Source of the DNA: an uncultured Bacilli bacterium
GTDB lineage: Bacteria > Bacillota_I > Bacilli_A > RF39 > UBA660
NCBI GenBank assembly: GCA_947626565.1
Contig: CANQSQ010000007.1
Coordinates: 1-58,297 of the forward strand
Direction: 5' to 3'
Length of the DNA: 58,297 nt
In this document: piece after piece, positions 1-8,643 of the stretch
How positions within the stretch are numbered: position 1 is the first letter of the stretch
Layout: each line of letters starts with the position of its first letter
Position numbers and translations under genes: made by a program
The notes under the pieces: generated by a model
What the model was told of the DNA's origin: nothing
Database searches by the model: none
The model's input: the letters and a program-made list of their open reading frames with translations, nothing else

Positions 1-7
1 ACATTTA

Positions 8-50
8 AAAATCTCTCAATTCAGCATAAACACTGGAGTTGAGAGATTTT
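8..50. terminator. Bidirectional intrinsic terminator at window edge
   Basis: A 12-bp perfect stem (8-19 with 39-50, arm AAAATCTCTCAA) closes a 19-nt loop and can extend by three more pairs. On the plus strand it is followed by GCTTTTTAAA, and on the minus strand by TTTAAATG. It probably ends a gene lying left of the window. Confidence 0.65.
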
Positions 51-139
51 GCTTTTTAAAAACTGATAAATTCAGGATTATAACTTTTTTTTCTCCTTTT
101 TACAAGATAATTAATAAAAAGTTTTAAATATTTATTCCT

Positions 140-169
140 CAAAAAAAGATATAGACTAATCTATATCTC
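140..169 (-). terminator. Terminator of the ftsY-ylxM operon
   Basis: Stem AGATATAG/CTATATCT (148-155 with 162-169) is followed on the minus strand by seven T residues. It overlaps the ylxM stop codon, so the operon ends here and no ffh gene follows immediately. Confidence 0.8.
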
Positions 170-461
170 ACAATAATCTTTGTAGTTTGTCTTTTAAAGT
201 ATCATCTTTTTCTTTACTAATGATATCTAATAATTTTATTTTCTTCTTATACAATCCTAACACTTTTTCATACTCATTCAACTTATCCACAACAATATGC
301 AATTGTTTACATATCGCATTACGACTTACTTTATATGAATCAGCCATTTCTGAATAACTATAATTATTAAAATAGTAATCTTCAAAATATTTTCTTTGCT
401 TATCTGTTAGTAATTTTCCATATATGTCATATAATTCATTATAATATAATAACTCTTCCAT
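168..461 (-). CDS. ylxM: YlxM/p13-like SRP-associated HTH protein (UPF0122)
   Basis: This 97-residue all-helical protein contains a sigma-70 region 4-like helix-turn-helix at about residues 18-60 (DKQRKYFEDYYF, YSEMADSYKVSRNAICKQ). Length and sequence fit the UPF0122/YlxM family, which in Firmicutes sits beside the signal recognition particle genes and stimulates or couples SRP GTPase activity. It lies 12 nt downstream of ftsY on the same strand, so the two are almost certainly co-transcribed. In most Bacilli the order is ftsY-ylxM-ffh, but here a terminator overlaps the ylxM stop and ffh must lie elsewhere. The start is the only ATG at the expected distance. Family assignment is secure; the molecular role is inferred from relatives. 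Confidence 0.9.
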   Translation of the reverse strand: MEELLYYNELYDIYGKLLTDKQRKYFEDYYFNNYSYSEMADSYKVSRNAICKQLHIVVDKLNEYEKVLGLYKKKIKLLDIISKEKDDTLKDKLQRLL

Positions 462-473
462 TTTAGACTCCTA

Positions 474-1934
474 TTACATCATATCTTTAAATAATCCATA
501 TATATATTTTTCTATATCGAATACTTGTAAATCATCTTTACTTTCTCCCAGACCAATATATTTTACTGGTAATCCAACATCTTCTTTAATTGCTAAAACG
601 ATTCCTCCTTTAGCTGTACCATCTAATTTTGTTAATACTATTCCTGTTATATTAGTTATCTCTTTAAAAGCTTTAGCTTGGCTAATTCCATTTTGTCCTG
701 TAGTCGCATCTATTACTAATAATGTTTCATTTGCTCCACTAGGAATAAAATTACTTATAACTTTATTAATTTTTTCCAATTCTTTCATCAAATTAACTTT
801 ATTTTGTAATCTTCCTGCCGTATCTATTAAGACAACGTCATATTCTTCTTTCTGAGCTTTTTTCAAGCCATCATAAACAACACTTGCCGGATCACTGCCT
901 TCTTCTTTTCCATAAAAGCCAACATCTACCTTTTCACTCCACTCTTTCAATTGCATAAAAGCACCCGCTCTAAAGGTATCAGCTCCTACTAATAATACTT
1001 TTTTACCTTCATTTTTTAATTTATAAGCAATTTTTCCAATAGTTGTTGTTTTACCTACTCCATTAACTCCAACAAATAAAATAATTGTAGGTCCATTCTC
1101 ACTATAATTAATTTTACTAGATAAAACTTCGTCATTAACATATATTATAAACAATTCATCAACAATTATTTCTTTTAATAAACTTACATCTGTTATATTT
1201 TCTTTCTTTACTCTGTCTCTCAATCTATCAATAAAATTCATAACGGTATTTACACCGATATCTGCCATTATCAATATTTCTTCTAATTCATCAAAATATT
1301 CATCTGTAATTTTACTATATTTATTTGTTAAATTTATTAATTTAGAAACAAATCCCTGTCTAGATTTAGTTAATCCCTTCTCATAAATTTTAACTTCTTT
1401 TTTTGTCTTTTCGCTTAAAGTACCACTAAATTCATCTTCGGTTTTGGTTTCTTTTTTCTTTTTACCAATATTAAATATATTTATTTTCTTTTTTTCTTTA
1501 TGTGTTTCTTTACTAATCTCTTCAGTTTCCCCTTCGTCGGTCTCTTCTTCCTCTTCAGTTTCCTCTTCGTCGACTTCTTCATCCTCTTCAGTTTCCTCTT
1601 CATCGACTTCCTCTTCATCTTCTTCAGTTTCTTCTTCGTCGACTTCTTCTTCATCTTCAGTTTCCTCTTCGTCGACTTCTTCTTCATCTTCAGTTTCCTC
1701 TTCATCGACTTCTTCTTCCTCTTCAGTTTCTTCTTCGTCGACTTCTTCTTCCTCTTCAGTTTCTTCTTCGTCGACTTCTTCTTCCTCTTCAATTTCTTCT
1801 TCATCGACTTCTTCTTCATCGACTTCTTCTTCATCGATTTTCTCTTCTGATTCTTTATCTATTTCCTCCAAGGAATTTTTCTCTTCTTTAGAAATTCCTT
1901 GAAACATATTTTTAATTTTATTAAATAATCCCAT
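474..1934 (-). CDS. ftsY: SRP receptor GTPase FtsY with long acidic repeat
   Basis: FtsY is the membrane-associated receptor for the signal recognition particle and delivers ribosome-nascent chains to the Sec translocon. The NG domain occupies about residues 170-486, with P-loop GVNGVGKTTT near residue 290, then DTAGR and TKLDG motifs. The first 14 residues (MGLFNKIKNMFQGI) look like a membrane-binding amphipathic helix. Residues 30-142 are an extraordinary acidic tract of 11-residue units (VDEEETEEEEE and variants), far more regular than the acidic A domain of other FtsY proteins. Total length is 486 versus about 330 in Bacillus, and the difference is almost entirely the repeat. An AGGTGAT ribosome site precedes the ATG. 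It is the first gene of an operon with ylxM. Confidence 0.97.
   Translation of the reverse strand: MGLFNKIKNMFQGISKEEKNSLEEIDKESEEKIDEEEVDEEEVDEEEIEEEEEVDEEETEEEEEVDEEETEEEEEVDEEETEDEEEVDEEETEDEEEVDEEETEEDEEEVDEEETEEDEEVDEEETEEEEETDEGETEEISKETHKEKKKINIFNIGKKKKETKTEDEFSGTLSEKTKKEVKIYEKGLTKSRQGFVSKLINLTNKYSKITDEYFDELEEILIMADIGVNTVMNFIDRLRDRVKKENITDVSLLKEIIVDELFIIYVNDEVLSSKINYSENGPTIILFVGVNGVGKTTTIGKIAYKLKNEGKKVLLVGADTFRAGAFMQLKEWSEKVDVGFYGKEEGSDPASVVYDGLKKAQKEEYDVVLIDTAGRLQNKVNLMKELEKINKVISNFIPSGANETLLVIDATTGQNGISQAKAFKEITNITGIVLTKLDGTAKGGIVLAIKEDVGLPVKYIGLGESKDDLQVFDIEKYIYGLFKDMM
1530..1830 (-). repeat. 33-bp tandem repeat coding the FtsY acidic tract
   Basis: About eight to nine in-frame copies of a 33-bp unit encode the 11-residue acidic motif of FtsY, with small GAA/GAG/GAT variations. 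Copies are near-identical at DNA level (recurrent GTCGAC cores on either strand), which suggests recent slippage expansion. There are no spacers, so this is not a CRISPR array. Confidence 0.85.
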
Positions 1935-2030
1935 AATATCACCTAGAAAAATTATAACATAAAATATACTTAATACCTATATATTTCTTTTTTACCCAAG
2001 CCCAATTTTTATATAAATAACTTTTTCTTA

Positions 2031-2059
2031 TAGACAAATTATTAAAAAAATAGTATAAT
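2031..2059 (+). promoter_or_regulatory. Sigma-A promoter of rnjA
   Basis: TAGACA (2031-2036), a 17-nt spacer and a perfect TATAAT (2054-2059) lie 54 nt before the rnjA start. An AAGGAG ribosome site sits at 2093-2098, 14 nt before the ATG, a rather long spacing. Confidence 0.8.
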
Positions 2060-2112
2060 TTCATAGATAGTTCTTTATAAAACGTTACAAGAAAGGAGTT
2101 ATTATATATTTT

Positions 2113-3801
2113 ATGAATATAAAAGAAACCAATGAAACAAAAATTGTTGTTTTAGGTGGTTTAGGAGAAGTCGGAAAAAATATGTATTGTATAATGCATA
2201 AAGATGCAATTGTTGTTATTGATGCCGGTGTAAGTTTCCCAGAAAGCGAACTTATGGGAGTAGATTACGTTTTACCTGACTTTACCTTTTTAAAGGACAA
2301 TGAAGATAAAATAAAAGCTTTATTAATTACTCATGGTCATGAGGATCATATCGGTGGTATTCCTTTTTTACTTCAAAGTGTTAATATTCCAGCTATATAT
2401 GCCCCTAATCATGCCAAAGAATTAATAGCAGTAAAATTACAAGATCGTAACATTAGATATGACAATTTATTTGTCTATACCGAAAATACTAAACTAAAAT
2501 TCAAAGAAATTGAAGTTGAATTTTTTAGAACAACACATTCTATTCCAGACTCACACGGAATAAGTATTACTACTCCTGATGGTACTATTGTCACTACAGG
2601 AGATTATAAATTTGATTTAACCCCTATCGGTCCTATGGCTGATTTATACAAGATGGCTTGTCTTGGTGAAAAAGGGGTTGACTTACTAATAGGTGATTCT
2701 ACAAATGCTTTAAATGAAGGTTTTTCTAACAGTGAATCCGTTGTTGATGAAACCCTAGGAGAAATGTTTGATAAATGTAAAAATTCAAGAATTATTATCG
2801 CAACTTTTGCTTCTAACATTTATCGTGTTAAACATATCTTTGAAACTTGTTACAAGCATAATAGAAAAATTTGTATATTTGGAAGAAGCATGGAAAATAA
2901 CATCAATATCTCTTTAAATGGAGGTTACATTGATCATAAAGAACTACTCATCACACCAGAAGAAGCTAATAATTTAAAACCTAATGAAGTAACAATACTT
3001 TGTACTGGTAGTCAAGGAGAACCTTTAGCAGCTCTTTCTAGAATTTCTAATGGTACCCATAAACAAATTAAGCTTCGACCTGATGATGTTGTTATTTTCT
3101 CATCAAGTGCCATTCCTGGCAATGCTCTAAGTATATCTAAAACCATTAATAAATTATATTTAAAAGGTGTTAAAGTTTACACGAATAATTATTTAGCTGA
3201 CCTACATACTTCAGGACATGCTAATGAAGAAGAAGTAAAATTAATGATTCGCTTAATTAAACCTAAATACTTAATGCCCTTTCATGGCGACTATCGTATG
3301 TTAAAAAAACAAGCAGATATTGGTATTAATTGTGGTATTCCTAAAGAAAATACTTTTATCTTAAAAAATGGTGATACTCTTCTTCTAAAAAATCACATTA
3401 TTACTAGAGGACCAAGTTATTCCGGTAATGATGTTTATGTCGATGGTAATAGAATTGGAGAAATAGGTAGTGCTGTAATTAAGGATCGTCAAATTATGTC
3501 TAATGATGGTATCTTAGTAGTAATTGTTAACGTTAATATGAAAAAACGAGAACTATTAATAAAACCAAATATTACTACAAGAGGCTTCATTCTAGTCAAT
3601 GAAAATGAAGAATTAATTCATAAGATTGAAAATAAAGCAGAACAAACCATAAAAAATTCTTTAAATGATTCTAAAGCCAATTTTGCCAGTCTTAAAAATG
3701 ATATCACAGATAATTTATATCCCTTCATTTATAATTTAACTGGTCGTAAACCTATCATTTTACCAATTATATTAGATATCAAAAAAGAATCATCTAACTA
3801 A
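2113..3801 (+). CDS. rnjA: Ribonuclease J
   Basis: RNase J is a metallo-beta-lactamase-fold ribonuclease with 5'-3' exonuclease and endonuclease activity, central to mRNA decay and rRNA processing in Firmicutes. The zinc-binding motif HGHEDH is at residues 74-79, and further metal ligands are visible in TGDYKFD and in the HTSGHA and PFHGDYR segments that form the beta-CASP/MBL site. Length 562 is normal (555 in B. subtilis RnjA). The gene is monocistronic, with its own promoter and terminator, and transcribed opposite to ftsY. RNase Y, the other main decay nuclease, is encoded 500 bp downstream on the other strand. Whether this is RnjA or RnjB cannot be settled without seeing a second copy. 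Confidence 0.96.
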   Translation: MNIKETNETKIVVLGGLGEVGKNMYCIMHKDAIVVIDAGVSFPESELMGVDYVLPDFTFLKDNEDKIKALLITHGHEDHIGGIPFLLQSVNIPAIYAPNHAKELIAVKLQDRNIRYDNLFVYTENTKLKFKEIEVEFFRTTHSIPDSHGISITTPDGTIVTTGDYKFDLTPIGPMADLYKMACLGEKGVDLLIGDSTNALNEGFSNSESVVDETLGEMFDKCKNSRIIIATFASNIYRVKHIFETCYKHNRKICIFGRSMENNINISLNGGYIDHKELLITPEEANNLKPNEVTILCTGSQGEPLAALSRISNGTHKQIKLRPDDVVIFSSSAIPGNALSISKTINKLYLKGVKVYTNNYLADLHTSGHANEEEVKLMIRLIKPKYLMPFHGDYRMLKKQADIGINCGIPKENTFILKNGDTLLLKNHIITRGPSYSGNDVYVDGNRIGEIGSAVIKDRQIMSNDGILVVIVNVNMKKRELLIKPNITTRGFILVNENEELIHKIENKAEQTIKNSLNDSKANFASLKNDITDNLYPFIYNLTGRKPIILPIILDIKKESSN

Positions 3802-3821
3802 TTTTTGCAAGATTATGAACG

Positions 3822-3853
3822 AATAAGTAATTTGTTTTACTTATTTGTTTTTT
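3822..3853 (+). terminator. rnjA terminator
   Basis: Stem AATAAGTAA/TTACTTATT (3822-3830 with 3837-3845), loop of 6, followed by TGTTTTTTT. Confidence 0.85.
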
Positions 3854-3882
3854 TATATTTAAAAATTGTTTATAACTTCTTT

Positions 3883-4242
3883 TTAAATTGTTTTATATAT
3901 TCTATTTTGAATACTACTTTGTAGTTCTTTAACACTACCATTGCAAAACAAAACTAATCTAAAATAAAAATACCGCTCTTGTAAATTTGGAATTTTTAAT
4001 AATTCTACATAATGTTCCCAATTTAAATTATTCATTTGTGGTAAATATATAGGAAAAAATTGATAAAACAATTTCATGAATCGAACATTTTCTCTTGAAA
4101 AAGAAGCGCTCATTCCATAATGATAACTACATAAATTAGCATATTTTTCAATAGCATTTTCACAAGTTTCTTGTTTATTAAAAACATATTTTCCAATTTT
4201 CCAAAACAAAACAATTCTCTTTTTAGGATTTATTATTACCAC
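3883..4242 (-). CDS. Orphan DUF1016 N-terminal (YhcG-like) domain protein
   Basis: The 119-residue product matches the N-terminal helical domain of DUF1016/YhcG proteins: a WKIGKYV segment, FSRENVRFMKLFYQFFP, and NLNWEHYVELLKI followed by a short ERYFYFR helix. Full-length YhcG proteins add a C-terminal PD-(D/E)XK nuclease domain, which is absent. The start is odd. A strong AGGAGG ribosome site (4242-4247) overlaps the only canonical in-frame start (GTG at 4240-4242), and an in-frame stop lies just upstream. At normal spacing there are only ATA codons. Either an unusual start is used, or an ATG has been lost and the gene is decaying. It sits downstream of rny without an obvious promoter of its own. 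The domain call is reasonably sure; function and integrity are not. Confidence 0.6.
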   Translation of the reverse strand: MVIINPKKRIVLFWKIGKYVFNKQETCENAIEKYANLCSYHYGMSASFSRENVRFMKLFYQFFPIYLPQMNNLNWEHYVELLKIPNLQERYFYFRLVLFCNGSVKELQSSIQNRIYKTI

Positions 4243-4293
4243 CTCCTATTTTATTATTCGCACCATTTTCTAATTTTTCCCAAAAAAAGAAGC

Positions 4294-5847
4294 TTATTTA
4301 GCTTCCTCTTGGGCTCTTGTTTCACGAACAACCGTAATTTTTATTGTTCCAGGATATTTCATATTAGCTTCAATTTTTTCTTTTACTTCTCTAGCAATCC
4401 TATGAGCATTTAAATCATCTACTTCTTCTGGTTTTACAATTACTCGTAATTCTCTACCAGCTTGAACAGCATAAGTTTTATCAACTCCTGCTATACCATT
4501 TCCAACTTCTTCAAGTTGTGAAAGTCTTTGAATATAATTTTCTAATGAATCATTACGTGCTCCTGGACGTGATGCTGATAAAGCATCAGCTATAGCCACA
4601 ATAATAGCTATAACACTAGTAGCCTGTGTATCACCATGATGTGAAGCAATAGCATTAATTACTACCTCATCTTCTTTATATTTCTTAGCAATATCAATAC
4701 CAATTTCTACATGACTTCCTTCAATTTCATGGTCAATTGCTTTACCAATATCATGAAGTAAACCAGCTCTTTTAGCTAACATAACATTTTCACCTAACTC
4801 ACCAGCAATTAACCCAGCAAGTTCAGCTACTTCCTTAGAATGCTCTAAGGCATTTTGACCATAGCTGGTTCTAAAATGTAATTTACCAATTATTTCAATT
4901 AAATCAGGATCGAACTTAGTCAAACCTAACTGAAAAGTAGCATCTTGTCCATATTGAATAATTTGCTTTTTCATATCTTTGCAAACTTTATCATATAACT
5001 CTTCAATTCGTGTTGGATGAATACGTCCATCCTTAATTAGACTTTCCAATGTTACTCGAGCAATCTCTCTTCTTAACGGATCAAAACTTGATAAAACAAC
5101 AGCCTCTGGAGTATCATCAATAATCAAATCTACTCCTGTAATAGCCTCTATTGTCCTAATATTACGTCCTTCTCGACCAATTATTCTACCTTTCATTTCA
5201 TCATTCGGTAAATCAACTACTGTTACCGTTTGATCATTAGCTATATCTGCAGCATATCTTTGCATCGATGTTACTATTAACTCTCTAGCCTTCTTATCTG
5301 CTGTCAATTTAGCTTCATTCTCTGCCTCATGAATATATTCAGCAATCTCTTTACTCATATTTTCTTTTACTTGACTCATCACAAGTTCACGAGCTTTTTC
5401 TTTGCTAAATCCTGATATTTTTTCTAATAACTCTAATTGTTCCTTTTTTATTTCCTCCACTTTACTTTTTTCATTTTGGATTTCATTTTGACGTTCAGTC
5501 AATTTTTCTTCACGTTCATCTAACGCCGTCTCTCGTTTTTGATACATCTCATCACGTTTATCAATACTAGCTTCACGTTGAAGCAATCTACTTTCAGACT
5601 CTTTTAACTCTTCTTTTTTCTCACGGATTTCTTTGTCTAAATCCATCTTTAATTTATGAGCTTCTTCTTTCTGTTCTATAGCAGCATCTCTTTTAATCTT
5701 TTCTATTTCTTTTTTTGCTTGTTCAATTAAATTAGTAGCTTTTTTTGCAGAGCCAGCTGCTTTCATATAATTTATAACTGAAGCAGCAATAAATCCTATC
5801 AAAACACCTAAAGTGCCAAGTAAAATGGAGAATCCTACATTATCCAT
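4294..5847 (-). CDS. rny: Ribonuclease Y
   Basis: RNase Y is the membrane-anchored endonuclease that initiates mRNA decay in many Firmicutes. The protein has an N-terminal transmembrane helix (about residues 5-27), a long charged coiled coil to about residue 190, a KH RNA-binding domain around [12 protein letters not shown], and an HD metal-dependent phosphohydrolase domain with the signature HD near residue 364 ([10 protein letters not shown]). Length 517 matches the family (520 in B. subtilis). A good promoter lies just upstream. In B. subtilis rny follows recA; here murE lies between rny and recA. Confidence 0.97.
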   Translation of the reverse strand: MDNVGFSILLGTLGVLIGFIAASVINYMKAAGSAKKATNLIEQAKKEIEKIKRDAAIEQKEEAHKLKMDLDKEIREKKEELKESESRLLQREASIDKRDEMYQKRETALDEREEKLTERQNEIQNEKSKVEEIKKEQLELLEKISGFSKEKARELVMSQVKENMSKEIAEYIHEAENEAKLTADKKARELIVTSMQRYAADIANDQTVTVVDLPNDEMKGRIIGREGRNIRTIEAITGVDLIIDDTPEAVVLSSFDPLRREIARVTLESLIKDGRIHPTRIEELYDKVCKDMKKQIIQYGQDATFQLGLTKFDPDLIEIIGKLHFRTSYGQNALEHSKEVAELAGLIAGELGENVMLAKRAGLLHDIGKAIDHEIEGSHVEIGIDIAKKYKEDEVVINAIASHHGDTQATSVIAIIVAIADALSASRPGARNDSLENYIQRLSQLEEVGNGIAGVDKTYAVQAGRELRVIVKPEEVDDLNAHRIAREVKEKIEANMKYPGTIKITVVRETRAQEEAK

Positions 5848-5892
5848 ATTTTTCCTCCATCTAGACGTAGAAAACCTCTACAATCTAATTAT

Positions 5893-5921
5893 ATTGTAGA
5901 GTTATTTTTAAACCTTGTCAA
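5893..5921 (-). promoter_or_regulatory. Sigma-A promoter of rny
   Basis: On the minus strand TTGACA (5916-5921), a 17-nt spacer and TACAAT (5893-5898). The -10 hexamer lies inside a CTCTACAAT/ATTGTAGAG inverted repeat spanning about 5877-5901, which may double as a weak terminator for murE or as an operator. Confidence 0.75.
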
Positions 5922-5942
5922 GGAAAACAATTTTTCCTAAAC

Positions 5943-7340
5943 TCAATTCGAACCATTTAATAATTCTTTTATCACGTCATAATCTGAATATTTAATTTTC
6001 CCTTTACCAATAGCCATATAATTATCTCTTCCCTTACCTATTATTAAGACAACACTACGACTATCTGCTAAAGTAAAAGCTTTTTTGATTGCTTTTTTTC
6101 GATCAACTATCTTATAATAATGGCCTTTTTCTTTACCAATTAATTCATCAATAATATCTAAAACATTTTCTTCTCTAGGGTCATCCATAGTAAATATAAC
6201 AATACTAGCCTTTTCCAGTAACAATTTACCAATATGAGGTCTTTTTTCCTTTTCTCTACCACCTGCCGCTCCTGTAACTACTATAATTTTTTCATAATTT
6301 TTAACACTTTCTAAAATATTTTTTATACCATTATATGTATGCGCATAATCTAAAACCACATCAAAATTTTGTCCAAAATCAAGATATTCTCCTCTACCTC
6401 TTATTGGTTTTAACTTTTTAATTTTCTCAATCAATAAACCACTATTTTCTCCCTTACTTAAACAAATTAAAAAAGCTAAAACGACATTATATATATTATA
6501 TTGACCTTTTAAAGGACTTAAAATCTTATAATTCTTTTCTTTACCTTTTAACTCAAATTCTACATAGTTAGGTAATTTTTTTACGTTATATATTACATAA
6601 TCATTATCATTATTAAATCCAAAACTAATTTTATTTCTATGTTTTATCAATTTACAATTTGGACAATCGCCATTTATAAAAACATAGCCTTTTTCTTTAA
6701 GTAACTTTAATAATGAAAACTTACAATTACGATAATTTTCTAAAGTTTTATGAATATTTAAATGATCTTCTGTAATATTAGTAAATCCTACATACTCAAA
6801 AGAAAAATCCTCTAACCTCTTATGTAACAATGCTTCACTGGAAACTTCCATAACAACGTTACAGCAACCACTCTTTTTTATTTTTCCAAGCATCTTATAT
6901 AATTCATCTTCACAAGGTGTTGTATTGTTAGTATTATAAATTTTATTTTCAACTTCTACTCCATTCGTCCCTATATAAGCAACATTATCAAGTAATTGTT
7001 TAACTATTGATGCTGTTGTGGTCTTACCATCCGTTCCTGTGATACCTATAAAATTAAAATCTTCTAATTTTACGTCATAAAATTTTCGACAATAGTCGGC
7101 ATAAGCTTTATTTATCTTTTCAACAACTATATGAGGAATTTCTTCTTCTATTTCACGGTCAGCTACTATAAAAATTGCTCCATTATCCACAGCCTCATGT
7201 ATATAATTAAAATGATCAACATTATAGCCTTTGGTCGCCACAAATATATACCCATCTTTTACTTTTCGGGAATCATTAGTTATTCCTAAAACTACCTCAT
7301 CAAGCAAACACCCCTCAATGATATCTTTTAACTTTTTCAT
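5943..7340 (-). CDS. murE: UDP-MurNAc-tripeptide synthetase MurE
   Basis: MurE adds the third amino acid to UDP-MurNAc-L-Ala-D-Glu during cytoplasmic peptidoglycan synthesis. The Mur ligase P-loop is ITGTDGKTTT at about residues 99-108, followed by the conserved NITEDHLN segment and a C-terminal domain with the substrate-selecting tetrapeptide DDPR near residue 373. DNPR is the usual meso-diaminopimelate signature; DDPR keeps the key Arg but is less clear-cut. At 465 residues it is slightly shorter than B. subtilis MurE (494). It lies outside a dcw cluster, between recA and rny. A weak TATAAT lies just upstream, after the recA terminator, so separate transcription is likely. The enzyme call is firm; amino-acid specificity is inferred. 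Confidence 0.93.
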   Translation of the reverse strand: MKKLKDIIEGCLLDEVVLGITNDSRKVKDGYIFVATKGYNVDHFNYIHEAVDNGAIFIVADREIEEEIPHIVVEKINKAYADYCRKFYDVKLEDFNFIGITGTDGKTTTASIVKQLLDNVAYIGTNGVEVENKIYNTNNTTPCEDELYKMLGKIKKSGCCNVVMEVSSEALLHKRLEDFSFEYVGFTNITEDHLNIHKTLENYRNCKFSLLKLLKEKGYVFINGDCPNCKLIKHRNKISFGFNNDNDYVIYNVKKLPNYVEFELKGKEKNYKILSPLKGQYNIYNVVLAFLICLSKGENSGLLIEKIKKLKPIRGRGEYLDFGQNFDVVLDYAHTYNGIKNILESVKNYEKIIVVTGAAGGREKEKRPHIGKLLLEKASIVIFTMDDPREENVLDIIDELIGKEKGHYYKIVDRKKAIKKAFTLADSRSVVLIIGKGRDNYMAIGKGKIKYSDYDVIKELLNGSN

Positions 7341-7363
7341 ATATATACCTCAGTATATTATAT

Positions 7364-7394
7364 AAAAAAAGAAAACAAATTGTGTTTTGTTTTC
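7364..7394 (-). terminator. recA terminator
   Basis: Stem GAAAACAAA/TTTGTTTTC (7371-7379 with 7386-7394), followed on the minus strand by seven T residues, directly after the recA stop. Confidence 0.85.
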
Positions 7395-7395
7395 C

Positions 7396-8472
7396 TTATT
7401 TTTCTTCTTTAATTTTTTCGGTCTTATCTTTTTTATCCTCAGCATTATCCTCATTATCCAAGCTTATATCATAATATTCTCGAACCTTTTTCTCTAATTC
7501 TTGGCATAACTCCGGATTTTCTTTTAATAATAATTTAACGTTTTCCTTACCTTGACCTAATTTTTCTCCTTGATAAGCATACCAAGCTCCTGTTTTTTCC
7601 ACAATACCTGCTTCAGCAGCTAAATCAATAACTTCACCTTCACGAGAAACGCCTTCACCATACATAATATCTACTGTAGCTGTCTTAAATGGTGGAGCTA
7701 CCTTATTCTTAACGACTTTAATAGTTGTTTTATTTCCTACAACTCCATCGCCCATTTTTAATTGTTCATTGCGACGAATATCAAGTCTAATTGAAGCATA
7801 AAATTTCAAAGCTCTTCCACCAGGAGTTGTCTCTGGATTACCAAATAGCACTCCTACTTTCTCACGTAATTGATTAATGAAAATACATGTCGTTTTTGTC
7901 TTATTAATTGAACCAGACAATTTTCTTAAAGCTTGTGACATAAGTCTAGCTTGTAATCCAACATGAGAATCTCCCATTTCACCATCAATTTCTGCCTGTG
8001 GTACTAAAGCTGCTACTGAATCGATAACAATAATACTCAAAGCTTCACTTCGAACCAAAGCTTCACAAATTTCTAAAGCCTGCTCACCTGTATCCGGTTG
8101 TGATAATAATAAATCATCAATATTTACACCTAATCTCTCAGCATAAACAGGATCAAGAGCATGTTCTGCATCAATAAAAGCTGCTCTTCCACCAGCCTTC
8201 TGATGTTCTGCTATAGCTTGAAGAGCAAAAGTTGTTTTTCCACTTGACTCAGGTCCATATATCTCAATAATTCTTCCTTTTGGATATCCTCCTACTCCCA
8301 AAGCAATATCCAATGATAAACACCCACTAGAACAAACATCAACTTTAATATGTTTATTATCTCCTAGTTTCATAATTGAACCTTTTCCAAATTGTTTTTC
8401 AATATCCATCAATACTTGCTCTAAAGCTTTATCTTTATCCTTAGATGCACTATCTTTACTAACTGTTTTCAT
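7396..8472 (-). CDS. recA: Recombinase RecA
   Basis: RecA polymerises on single-stranded DNA, drives strand exchange and activates the SOS response. Walker A GPESSGKT is at residues 73-80, with the downstream [19 protein letters not shown] (Walker B) and INQLREK segments all intact. Length 358 is typical, with an acidic/lysine-rich C-terminal tail (residues 335-358). The start follows an AGGAGG ribosome site. The upstream region carries a near-consensus promoter and a Firmicute-type SOS-box-like palindrome, so damage-inducible control is likely. It is monocistronic, with its own terminator. Confidence 0.99.
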   Translation of the reverse strand: MKTVSKDSASKDKDKALEQVLMDIEKQFGKGSIMKLGDNKHIKVDVCSSGCLSLDIALGVGGYPKGRIIEIYGPESSGKTTFALQAIAEHQKAGGRAAFIDAEHALDPVYAERLGVNIDDLLLSQPDTGEQALEICEALVRSEALSIIVIDSVAALVPQAEIDGEMGDSHVGLQARLMSQALRKLSGSINKTKTTCIFINQLREKVGVLFGNPETTPGGRALKFYASIRLDIRRNEQLKMGDGVVGNKTTIKVVKNKVAPPFKTATVDIMYGEGVSREGEVIDLAAEAGIVEKTGAWYAYQGEKLGQGKENVKLLLKENPELCQELEKKVREYYDISLDNEDNAEDKKDKTEKIKEEK

Positions 8473-8506
8473 AATTCCTCCTAGTTATTTAATAACTTAC
8501 AATATC

Positions 8507-8536
8507 ATTGTATACTAAACATTTTTAATATGTCAA
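8507..8536 (-). promoter_or_regulatory. recA promoter
   Basis: On the minus strand, a perfect TTGACA (8531-8536) is followed by TATACA with a 16-nt spacer (8509-8514) or TACAAT with an 18-nt spacer (8507-8512). Confidence 0.75.
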
Positions 8537-8544
8537 GTCTTTTT

Positions 8545-8558
8545 CGAACAATTGTTTT
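8545..8558. promoter_or_regulatory. LexA (SOS) box-like site upstream of recA
   Basis: CGAACAATTGTTTT matches the Gram-positive SOS consensus CGAAC-N4-GTTYG at all but the last position. It lies 8 bp upstream of the recA -35 hexamer, as in other Bacilli. LexA itself is not in the window. Confidence 0.65.
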
Positions 8559-8583
8559 ATTTTTTTAAAACCAATTTTTTCCT

Positions 8584-8619
8584 AAAAAAAGAAAAATCCC
8601 TTATATGAAAAAGGATTTT
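8584..8619 (-). terminator. pgsA terminator
   Basis: Stem AAAATCC/GGATTTT (8593-8599 with 8613-8619), then CTTTTTTT on the minus strand. It ends the rodZ-like/pgsA unit. Confidence 0.75.
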
Positions 8620-8643
8620 CTTTATCTTTAATTACTTCAAATA

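Noticed and set aside
1530-1830. Repeat array as a CRISPR candidate
   Set aside because: Units are contiguous, without spacers, in frame with FtsY, and no cas genes are present.
1444-1902. Long open frames rich in Ser, Phe or Lys opposite or out of frame with the FtsY repeat
   Set aside because: They are by-products of the 33-bp GAA-rich repeat. They have no ribosome site and their extents follow the repeat exactly.
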